A stretch of 5,049 bases of DNA from NCBI GenBank assembly GCA_018882485.1, contig VERU01000228.1, positions 1-5,049 of the forward strand, in the 5' to 3' direction. Both the position numbers and the translations under genes were made by a program. This DNA is from Rhodoferax sp. Lineage in GTDB: Bacteria > Pseudomonadota > Gammaproteobacteria > Burkholderiales > Burkholderiaceae_C. The notes beneath the pieces were generated by a model. The model ran no database searches. It was given only the letters and a program-made list of their open reading frames with translations, and was not told where the DNA came from. Below, piece after piece: positions 1 through 5,049 of the stretch. Every line of letters starts with the position of its first letter. Position 1 is the first letter of the stretch.

Positions 1-10
1 GCCCTGCGGG

Positions 11-90
11 CCTCGCAATGACGAGAAGAGGCCCGCCATGGCAAGAGACGGACCGCGATGTTGGGAGAAGGCCCGCGATGACGATGCATC
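11..90. repeat. Imperfect tandem repeat with a 20-base period, four units
   Basis: Four consecutive 20-base units start at 11, 31, 51 and 71. Each opens with a similar 10-base core: cctcgcaatg, gcccgccatg, gaccgcgatg and gcccgcgatg. The second halves of the first three units are purine-rich (versions of gcaagagacg); the fourth is diverged. The array lies just beyond the end of phaB and seems non-coding. Its outer parts (left edge 1-24 and right part 91-118) resemble the widespread proteobacterial intergenic repeats that read CGTCATTGCGAG followed by GCGAAGCGCGGCAATC. That likeness is recalled, not searched. The array may therefore be a dispersed repeat whose middle has been amplified. The left boundary may extend beyond the window. 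Confidence 0.6.
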
Positions 91-100
91 CGTCATCGCG
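74..100. repeat. Perfect 10-bp inverted repeat after phaB
   Basis: The arm cgcgatgacg (74-83) is matched exactly by its reverse complement cgtcatcgcg (91-100) across a 7-base spacer, and 83-90 (gatgcatc) is itself a palindrome. The hairpin starts about 18 bases beyond the phaB stop codon, on the operon's downstream side. It could stabilise the 3' end of the phaCAB transcript or slow the polymerase. There is no T-tract after it in the direction of phaB transcription, so it is not a canonical intrinsic terminator. It overlaps the last unit of the 20-base array. Confidence 0.6.
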
Positions 101-118
101 AGCGAAGCGCGGCGATCT

Positions 119-856
119 TCAGCCCATGTGCAAACCACCGTTGACCGAGAAGTCGGCCCCGGTGGCATAGCCGCCCTCTTCGCTGGCCAGCCAGGCGACG
201 ATGGAGGCGATTTCGCTGGGTTCACCCAGGCGCTTGACCGGGATGGTGCCAATAATCTTCTCGAGCACATCCTCACGAATGGCCTTGACCATGTCGGTGC
301 CGATGTAGCCGGGGCTGACGGTGTTGACGGTCACGCCCTTGGTGGCGAGTTCCTGGGCCAGCGCCATGGTGAAGCCGTGCATGCCAGCCTTGGCGGCCGA
401 GTAGTTGGTCTGGCCGGCCTGACCCTTTTCACCGTTGACGGACGAGATGTTGATGATGCGGCCCCAGCCCTTCTCCACCATGTCGGAGACCACCTGCTTG
501 GTGACGTTGAACATGGAGTTCAGGTTGGTCTCGATCACGGCGTCCCAGTCCTGGCGGGTCATCTTGAGGAACATGCGGTCCTTGGTGATGCCGGCGTTGT
601 TGACCAGCACGTCGATGCTGCCATGCTCGGCCTTGGCCTTCTCGAAGGCCTGCACGGTGGAGTCCCACTCGGCGACGTTGCCGACACTGGCATGGAAGGT
701 GTAGCCCAGGGCCTTCTGTTCATCGATCCACTTCTGGTGGTCGCGGGTCGGGCCGCAGCCGGCAATGACCTTGAAGCCCTCCTTGTGCAGGCGCTGGCAG
801 ATGGCGGTACCGATGCCGCCCATGCCGCCGGTGACGTAGGCTACTTTCTGGCTCAT
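119..856 (-). CDS. phaB: Acetoacetyl-CoA reductase (NADPH-dependent)
   Basis: This 245-residue cytoplasmic short-chain dehydrogenase reduces acetoacetyl-CoA to (R)-3-hydroxybutyryl-CoA, the second step of PHB synthesis. The Rossmann nucleotide-binding motif TGGMGGIG is at residues 9-16 and NNAG at 86-89. The catalytic residues are Ser139 (in NISS) and Tyr152/Lys156 (in NYSAAK). The substrate-contact segment GQAGQTNY (145-152) has Ala147 where C. necator PhaB has Phe. The PGY lid residue Tyr184 is present, and the protein ends in the family-typical NGGLHMG. Length is one residue short of the 246 of C. necator PhaB. The start is supported by GAGGAG 8 bases upstream. It is the last gene of phaCAB, 43 bases after phaA, and is followed by a repeat cluster rather than phaR. 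SDR relatives such as FabG are possible in principle, but the context and near-identity of motifs make PhaB firm. Confidence 0.97.
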   Translation of the reverse strand: MSQKVAYVTGGMGGIGTAICQRLHKEGFKVIAGCGPTRDHQKWIDEQKALGYTFHASVGNVAEWDSTVQAFEKAKAEHGSIDVLVNNAGITKDRMFLKMTRQDWDAVIETNLNSMFNVTKQVVSDMVEKGWGRIINISSVNGEKGQAGQTNYSAAKAGMHGFTMALAQELATKGVTVNTVSPGYIGTDMVKAIREDVLEKIIGTIPVKRLGEPSEIASIVAWLASEEGGYATGADFSVNGGLHMG

Positions 857-864
857 GATGTGTG

Positions 865-870
865 CTCCTC
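865..870 (-). promoter_or_regulatory. Ribosome binding site of phaB
   Basis: On the minus strand this reads GAGGAG, 8 bases before the phaB ATG. It fixes the start at 856 and shows that phaB is translated independently of the phaA stop codon. Confidence 0.85.
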
Positions 871-876
871 AGGGTT

Positions 877-900
877 GGTGATGGGAATGGTGACGGGAAT
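877..900. repeat. 12-bp tandem duplication in the phaA-phaB spacer
   Basis: Two adjacent 12-base units, ggtgatgggaat (877-888) and ggtgacgggaat (889-900), differ at one base. They fill most of the 43-base spacer and end on the last base of the phaA stop codon. The simplest explanation is a slippage duplication that lengthened the spacer; no function is evident. Confidence 0.6.
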
Positions 901-2078
901 CAGCGCTCGAGCGTGAGCGCCACGCCCATGCCGCCGCCGATGCACAGCGCGGCCAGGCCCTTGCGGGCATTGCGGCGTTGCATTTCGTGCAGCAGGGTGA
1001 CCAGGATGCGGCAGCCGGAGGCGCCGATGGGGTGGCCGATGGCGATGGCACCGCCGTTGACGTTGACCCGGGCCGGATCGATGGCCAGCGCCTGGTTGAC
1101 GGCGCAGGCTTGCGCCGCAAAGGCTTCGTTCAGTTCGAACAGGTCGACATCGTCCGCTTTCCAGCCGGCACGGGACAGCGCCTTCTGCGACGCCGGCACC
1201 GGGCCCATGCCCATGGTGGCCGGGTCCAGGCCACTGGTGCCGAAACTGGCAATGCGGGCCAGCGGCGTGAGGCCCAGCGCGGCCGCCCGGGCTTCGGACA
1301 TGACCATCACGGCGGCCGCGCCGTCGTTGATGCCGGAGGCGTTGCCAGCGGTCACGCTGCCGGCCTTGTCGAAGGCCGGACGCAGGCCGGCGAGCGCCTC
1401 TGCGCTGGTCTTCTTGTTGATGTACTCGTCGGCGTCGAACACCACGGGATCCCCCTTCTTCTGGGGAATGTGGACGGGCACGATCTCGTCCCTGAACCTG
1501 CCTTCGGCCTGCGCGGCAGCCGCCTTTTGCTGGCTGGCCAGGGCCAGGGCGTCCTGCATGTCGCGGGTGATGCCGTGGGCCCGTGCGACGTTTTCGGCGG
1601 TGATGCCCATGTGGTACTGGTTGTAGACGTCCCACAGGCCATCGACGATCATGCTGTCGACCAGCTTCCAGTCGCCCATGCGCTGGCCGTCCCGGCTGCC
1701 GGGCAACACATGGGGCGCTGCGCTCATGTTTTCCTGTCCACCGGCAATGACGATGTCGCTGTCGCCCCAGGCGACAGCCTGGGCGGCCAGCATCACGGCC
1801 TTGAGGCCGGAGCCGCAAACGGCATTGATGGTCAGGGCCGGGGTTTCCTTGGCCAGTCCGGCCTTCATCATGGCCTGACGGGCGGGGTTCTGGCCAGAAC
1901 CCGCCGCCAGCACCTGGCCCAGGATGACCTCGCCGATCTGGTCCGCAGCGACGCCACTGCGCTGCAACAGGGCCTGGATCACGGTGGCACCGAGCTCGGG
2001 GGCCGGGATCCTGGCCAGCGACCCGCCGAATTTACCAACCGCCGTGCGAGCGGCACTCACGATCACGATGGATGTCAT
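900..2078 (-). CDS. phaA: Acetyl-CoA acetyltransferase (beta-ketothiolase)
   Basis: This 392-residue biosynthetic thiolase condenses two acetyl-CoA into acetoacetyl-CoA, the first step of PHB synthesis, in the cytoplasm. The nucleophilic Cys88 lies in NAVCGSG, His349 in GHPIGASG and the second active-site Cys379 in CIGGGMG. NEAF is at 317-320 and GGQENMS at 113-119. These positions equal those known for C. necator PhaA (Cys88, His349, Cys379), and the length is normal for the family. The ATG at 2078 is supported by an AGAGGAGA Shine-Dalgarno. It lies 57 bases after phaC and 43 bases before phaB, consistent with co-transcription. Degradative thiolases of fatty acid oxidation share the fold, but the position between phaC and phaB decides for PhaA. 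Confidence 0.97.
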   Translation of the reverse strand: MTSIVIVSAARTAVGKFGGSLARIPAPELGATVIQALLQRSGVAADQIGEVILGQVLAAGSGQNPARQAMMKAGLAKETPALTINAVCGSGLKAVMLAAQAVAWGDSDIVIAGGQENMSAAPHVLPGSRDGQRMGDWKLVDSMIVDGLWDVYNQYHMGITAENVARAHGITRDMQDALALASQQKAAAAQAEGRFRDEIVPVHIPQKKGDPVVFDADEYINKKTSAEALAGLRPAFDKAGSVTAGNASGINDGAAAVMVMSEARAAALGLTPLARIASFGTSGLDPATMGMGPVPASQKALSRAGWKADDVDLFELNEAFAAQACAVNQALAIDPARVNVNGGAIAIGHPIGASGCRILVTLLHEMQRRNARKGLAALCIGGGMGVALTLER

Positions 2079-2085
2079 GTCAGGT

Positions 2086-2091
2086 CTCCTC
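2086..2091 (-). promoter_or_regulatory. Ribosome binding site of phaA
   Basis: On the minus strand this reads GAGGAG inside a longer AGAGGAGA, 7 bases before the phaA ATG. It is a strong Shine-Dalgarno that settles the start at 2078. Confidence 0.85.
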
Positions 2092-2135
2092 TGTGTGCGA
2101 AAAATGGACTGCGGGGCCGTCCGTGCGCGGGGTCG

Positions 2136-3860
2136 TCAGGCCTTGGCCTTCACATAGCGGCCCGGGGCCGGCTCGATGGCCTTGTAGGGTCCGCGCCCGT
2201 AAGTCTTGGGTGCTGCCACCTGCTTGCCGGCGTGCGACTTGAGCCAGCCAGACCAGTCGGTCCACCAGCTGCCGGGGTGTTCGGTGGCATCCTGGATCCA
2301 GTCATCGACCTTGGCCGGAAACCGGTTGGCCGGGCCGATCCAGTGGCTGCGCTTGCCCGCCGCCGGCGGGTTGATGACGCCGGCGATGTGGCCCGACGCG
2401 CCCATCACGAAGCGCTTCTTGCCGGGCAGGTGCTGCGTGCTGGCGTAGGCCCCCCCGATGGGAACGATGTGGTCCTCGCGCGAGCCATACAGGTACACCG
2501 GCATGTCGAGCTTGCCAAAGTTGATCTTCTGGCCGCACACCGTGGCCTGGCCCGGCTTGCACAGACGGTTCTCGAGGTAGGTGTTGCGCAGGTACCAGGC
2601 GTAAAAGGGTCCGGGCAGGTTGGTGGAGTCGCTGTTCCAGTACAGCAGATCGAAAGGGGGCGGGGTCTCGCCCTTGAGGTAGTTGCCCACCACATAGTTC
2701 CAGACCAGGTCGTTGGGACGCAGGAAGCTGAAGGTGGACGCCAGATCCTGTCCCTTGAGCAGTCCGCCCTTGCCCATTTCGAGCTCTCGGTACTTCACGA
2801 AGGCTTCGTCGATGAAGACATCCAGCACGCCGGTGTCGGTGAAATCCAGCAGCGCGGTAAGGAAGGTCGCACTGCCGACCGGCTTCTCGCCCCGCGCTGC
2901 CAGCACGGCCAGTGCCGTAGCCAGGATCGTGCCACCGACGCAGAAGCCCAGCGCGTTGATGGTGGGCGCGCCCGTGATCTCGCGGGTGACCTCGATGGCC
3001 TTGATGGCAGCGTCCTCGATGTAGTTGTCCCAGGTCTTGGTGGCCAGCGAGGCGTCCGGGTTGCGCCAGCTGACCACAAAGGTGCGGTGCCCCTGGCTCA
3101 CGGCGTAGCGGATGAAGGAGTTCTCGGGCTGCAGATCGAGGATGTAGAACTTGTTGATGCAGGGAGGCACCAGCAGGAAGGGGCGCTCGTAGACCTTGGC
3201 GGTAAGCGGCTTGTATTCGATGAGCTGGAACAGTTCGTTTTCGAACACCACCGCGCCCTCGGTGGTGGCCACGTTCTTGCCGACCTCGAACAGGGTTTCG
3301 TCCGTCATGGAGACATGGCCCTGCCGGATGTCGTGCAGCATGTTCTGGATGCCACGGGCGATGCTTTCACCCTGGGTTTCCAGGGCCTTTTTCTGGGCAT
3401 CGGCGTTCAGGGCCAGGAAATTGCTGGGTGCCGACGCGGCAAGCCACTGCTCGACGCCGAACCGGATGCGGGCCCGCGTCTTGGCGTCACCCTCGGCGGC
3501 ATCGGCCAGGGCCATCAGGGTGCGGGCGTTGAGCAGGTAGGCAGCCGCCGAAAAGGCCGCCACGGGGTTGTCGGCCCACGCCTTGGCTGAAAAGCGCCGG
3601 TCCTTGACGGGGGGGGTGCCGTGGAGGGACTGGGTCCAGAGCTCCATGGCGTCCTTGAGGTACTGCTGCTGCAGCGTCTGGAGCTTGTCGGGAGAAAAAT
3701 GCACAGCCGGGAGGTTGCCCGCCGCGGGGGGGTGCTGCCCGGTGAGTCCGCCCAGGTCCAGGTTCTGAAACGACTGGAAGGTCTTGGCCCACCCTTCGGC
3801 CAGCGCCTGCTGGAAGTGTTCGGCCGTTTGTGCCCATAATGGCTGTGCGTGCTGCGTCAC
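2136..3860 (-). CDS. phaC: Class I poly(3-hydroxyalkanoate) synthase
   Basis: This 574-residue enzyme polymerises (R)-3-hydroxybutyryl-CoA into PHB on the surface of intracellular granules, releasing CoA. The N-terminal region (about 1-190) is the variable PhaC N-domain and the rest is an alpha/beta-hydrolase-type catalytic domain. The lipase-like box GFCVGG (305-310) carries the nucleophile Cys307. Asp463 in SREDHIVP and His491 in GASGHIAGVINPP complete the triad, matching Cys319/Asp480/His508 of C. necator PhaC (589 residues). FLRPNDLVWNYV (380-391 region) and the C-terminal EPAPGRYVKAKA are also typical. Length and lack of a PhaE or PhaR partner indicate class I. The start is GTG, chosen because GAGGGG lies 6 bases upstream and the first internal Met is only at residue 72. 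It is the first gene of phaCAB. The frame contains C8, C7 and G7 runs but is intact. Confidence 0.97.
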   Translation of the reverse strand: MTQHAQPLWAQTAEHFQQALAEGWAKTFQSFQNLDLGGLTGQHPPAAGNLPAVHFSPDKLQTLQQQYLKDAMELWTQSLHGTPPVKDRRFSAKAWADNPVAAFSAAAYLLNARTLMALADAAEGDAKTRARIRFGVEQWLAASAPSNFLALNADAQKKALETQGESIARGIQNMLHDIRQGHVSMTDETLFEVGKNVATTEGAVVFENELFQLIEYKPLTAKVYERPFLLVPPCINKFYILDLQPENSFIRYAVSQGHRTFVVSWRNPDASLATKTWDNYIEDAAIKAIEVTREITGAPTINALGFCVGGTILATALAVLAARGEKPVGSATFLTALLDFTDTGVLDVFIDEAFVKYRELEMGKGGLLKGQDLASTFSFLRPNDLVWNYVVGNYLKGETPPPFDLLYWNSDSTNLPGPFYAWYLRNTYLENRLCKPGQATVCGQKINFGKLDMPVYLYGSREDHIVPIGGAYASTQHLPGKKRFVMGASGHIAGVINPPAAGKRSHWIGPANRFPAKVDDWIQDATEHPGSWWTDWSGWLKSHAGKQVAAPKTYGRGPYKAIEPAPGRYVKAKA

Positions 3861-3965
3861 AGGTGTCCCCTCGGTTGCTGACCATTCGATCCGGAATCAG
3901 TATCGCAGGTCGCACCTTCGGCAAGCTGACATCGATCCAGTCGCGGGTTCCGGGGCTTACCTCAC
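3861..3965. promoter_or_regulatory. Divergent intergenic region, likely phaCAB promoter
   Basis: These 105 bases separate the divergently transcribed phaC (minus) and the small membrane protein gene (plus), so promoters for both are expected here. For phaC, a minus-strand TTGCCG (3919-3924) is a fair -35 candidate. The -10 candidates are poor: TACTGA at 3897-3902 (16-base spacing) or the better-matching GATACT at 3899-3904 (spacing only 14). For the plus strand I see only TTGCTG at 3875-3880 with a weak CAGTAT 17 bases on. The region is more AT-rich than the genes. The assignment rests mainly on gene arrangement, not on the boxes. Confidence 0.4.
3867..3872 (-). promoter_or_regulatory. Ribosome binding site of phaC (supports the GTG start)
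   Basis: On the minus strand this reads GAGGGG, 6 bases before the GTG at 3860. No ATG or TTG competitor with a comparable signal lies nearby in the same frame, so the site decides the unusual start codon. Confidence 0.75.
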
Positions 3966-4238
3966 ATGTACATCGTCGCAATCGCCTGGCTGTATGTCGC
4001 CGTTCTGATGGCTGTGGCCGAGGCCACCGGACCTCAGGGCAGCGTGCTGGGTGCGCTGGTCACCCTGGTGCTGTATGGGCTGCTGCCCCTGGCCATCGTG
4101 CTCTATGTGATGGGGGCCCCCGCACGACGACGCGCGCTGCGGGCCCGGGAGCAGGCGGCCTCAGTGGCCGGCAACACGCCAGATGCAGGCGGCCAGCCGG
4201 CCGCTGGTGCGGTCCCTTCGGTGGGAAAAGAACCGTGA
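3966..4238 (+). CDS. Small two-pass membrane protein of unknown function
   Basis: This 90-residue protein has two hydrophobic segments, about residues 3-18 and 27-50, joined by a short loop (EATGPQGS). A basic patch follows (RRRALRAR, 54-61), then a polar Ala/Gly/Pro-rich tail. By the positive-inside rule both ends would be cytoplasmic, a hairpin in the inner membrane. Short proteins of this look recur as conserved hypotheticals in betaproteobacteria; that is recalled, not searched, and no function is known to me. The ATG has only a weak upstream Shine-Dalgarno. The gene is divergent from phaC and its last 78 bases overlap the 3' end of pgeF on the other strand. The membrane segments lie outside the overlap, which favours a real gene over a shadow of pgeF. 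Confidence 0.75.
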   Translation: MYIVAIAWLYVAVLMAVAEATGPQGSVLGALVTLVLYGLLPLAIVLYVMGAPARRRALRAREQAASVAGNTPDAGGQPAAGAVPSVGKEP

Positions 4239-5018
4239 GCCCTGCGTGACCGTGCACCAACCGGGGGAGCCGTCATTGCCGTGAACCGCCCCGACGCCCA
4301 GCGCCCTCAGGCGGTCCCGGGCCAGACCTGGCAGATCGGCCCACCATTTGTTGTCCGGCAGACCGGGCCGAGACCTGAAGTGGCGATCGGCATCGGGCTG
4401 GGCCGTGAGGAAGGCATCGCGCACATCGGCGCCGACCTCGAAGGCTTCGGGTCCGATGCAGGGGCCCAGCCATGCTATCAATTGAGAAGCATCAAATCCA
4501 GTCTGGTCAAGGCCTGGGGCCCTAAATGACTGTATAAACTGCTCCAGAATTCCGTGCCCCCCGGAACCAGCCAGTCCACGCCAGCCGGCGTGCGCCGCGC
4601 CCACCCGTGAGCCGCATCGGCTGGCCACCAGAACCGGCAGGCAGTCGGCCACCAGCACGGTGCAGGCCAGGGCGACACGGTCGGTGACGGCTGCATCGGC
4701 CACCGCGCCATCGGGCAGGTCCGGCCCCAGCCACTGCACCTTGCTGCCATGCACCTGGGTCAGGAACACAGGGCGAGCGCCGATCGCGCGGGCGAGCCGC
4801 TGCCGGTTGGCCGCCACGCTGTGCGGTTGATCCTCCACATGCGACCCGAGGTTGAAGCTGTCGAACGGGGCAAGCGAGACACCGCCCTGCCGCGACGTGA
4901 CGCAAGCCCGAACGCCGGGGGGAAGGGGCCAGTCGGGCACCAGCACACCGGGCAGATCCGGCGCACCGGCAGAGAGGGCTCCAGCGCGAGCGACATCGGT
5001 CATGATAGGCTTGAGCAT
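4161..5018 (-). CDS. pgeF: PgeF/YfiH-family laccase-domain protein (peptidoglycan editing factor, purine nucleoside phosphorylase-like)
   Basis: This is a 285-residue cytoplasmic protein of the YfiH/YlmD/LACC1 family. Members bind a metal and have been assigned purine nucleoside phosphorylase and adenosine deaminase activity; E. coli PgeF prevents misincorporation of serine in peptidoglycan. The three metal ligands are present as His90 (TQVHG), Cys126 (ADCLPV) and His143 (AAHAGWRG), with the same spacing as His71/Cys107/His124 of E. coli. AWLGPCIGPEAFEVG (182-196) and the C-terminal FFSHRRD...GRLAACIW are family hallmarks. It is longer than E. coli YfiH (about 243) owing to roughly 20 extra N-terminal residues and an expanded stretch at about 150-182 encoded by AT-rich DNA. 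The start is uncertain: Met1 (5018) and Met6 (5003) both lack a strong Shine-Dalgarno. The 3' end overlaps the small convergent gene. Confidence 0.92.
   Translation of the reverse strand: MLKPIMTDVARAGALSAGAPDLPGVLVPDWPLPPGVRACVTSRQGGVSLAPFDSFNLGSHVEDQPHSVAANRQRLARAIGARPVFLTQVHGSKVQWLGPDLPDGAVADAAVTDRVALACTVLVADCLPVLVASRCGSRVGAAHAGWRGLAGSGGHGILEQFIQSFRAPGLDQTGFDASQLIAWLGPCIGPEAFEVGADVRDAFLTAQPDADRHFRSRPGLPDNKWWADLPGLARDRLRALGVGAVHGNDGSPGWCTVTQGSRFFSHRRDRTSGRLAACIWRVAGH
4474..4550. repeat. AT-rich dispersed-repeat-like segment within pgeF
   Basis: About 42 of these 77 bases are A or T, well above the surrounding GC-rich coding sequence. It encodes residues 157-182 of PgeF, the variable linker between AGWRGL and AWLGP. 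On the plus strand it begins gctatcaattgagaagc, has tcaaggcctggggcc in the middle and ends aaatgactgtataaac. This order (TGCTATCAA..., then TCAAG.GC.....GGCC, then AAATGACT) resembles a short palindromic repeat common in Comamonadaceae genomes, usually intergenic. The resemblance is from memory. It keeps the reading frame with no stop. Confidence 0.4.
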
Positions 5019-5049
5019 AGCTGTTACCGAACCGCAGCCCCCCGCACGG

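Noticed and set aside
1..118. Possible CRISPR array because of the regular 20-base period
   Set aside because: The units are contiguous, imperfect and too short, with no unique spacers of 30 bases or so, and no cas gene is present.
38..916. A 292-codon open frame on the plus strand over phaB
   Set aside because: It is antisense to phaB, starts inside the repeat array, and its Gly/Ala/Asp/His-rich translation is typical of a shadow frame.
853..1818. A 321-codon minus-strand frame within phaA
   Set aside because: It is an out-of-frame reading of phaA rich in Arg, Gly and Pro, with no motif. The phaA frame itself is complete.
978..3590. An 870-codon open frame on the plus strand
   Set aside because: It lies wholly antisense to phaA and phaC, both of which have intact catalytic motifs. 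Long antisense frames are expected in GC-rich genes with strong third-position bias, and its translation shows no recognisable domain.
3880..3942. Imperfect direct repeat around cgatcc (near 3880-3893 and 3928-3939) as an operator in the phaC upstream region
   Set aside because: The match is short and gapped, and could be chance. No regulator with that site is known to me.
3487..3981. Minus-strand frame of 164 codons spanning the phaC start and the intergenic region
   Set aside because: It is out of frame with phaC, has no good ribosome binding site, and its overlap with phaC is Arg/Pro-rich shadow sequence.

Overview
The window comes from a GC-rich proteobacterium, most likely a betaproteobacterium of the order Burkholderiales and probably the family Comamonadaceae. 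This is inferred from three things: the phaC-phaA-phaB order and residue-level likeness to the Cupriavidus necator poly(3-hydroxybutyrate) (PHB) enzymes, the style of the small membrane protein, and an AT-rich dispersed-repeat-like segment in the last gene. No rRNA or other phylogenetic marker is present, so the family-level call is tentative.

Layout, left to right: (1) positions 1-118 are non-coding and hold an imperfect tandem array with a 20-base period, followed by a 10-bp inverted repeat that abuts the 3' end of phaB. (2) Positions 119-3860, minus strand, hold a complete PHB operon transcribed right to left: phaC (class I PHA synthase, GTG start), phaA (beta-ketothiolase) and phaB (acetoacetyl-CoA reductase). 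The spacers are 57 and 43 bases, and each gene has a clear Shine-Dalgarno sequence. (3) Positions 3861-3965 are a divergent intergenic region that should carry the operon promoter. (4) Positions 3966-4238, plus strand, encode a 90-residue protein with two predicted membrane segments and unknown function. (5) Positions 4161-5018, minus strand, encode a PgeF/YfiH-type multicopper-oxidase-like (laccase-domain) protein whose 3' end overlaps the small gene tail-to-tail by 78 bases.

The three pha genes form one pathway. PhaA condenses two acetyl-CoA to acetoacetyl-CoA, PhaB reduces it with NADPH to (R)-3-hydroxybutyryl-CoA, and PhaC polymerises that into intracellular PHB granules. All catalytic residues I could check are intact. 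No phasin (phaP) or phaR regulator gene lies inside the window.

I see no convincing undescribed multi-gene system. The most unusual signals are the in-frame AT-rich segment inside pgeF that looks like a domesticated dispersed repeat, the 20-base-period repeat cluster after phaB, the convergent coding overlap, and three long homopolymer tracts in phaC.
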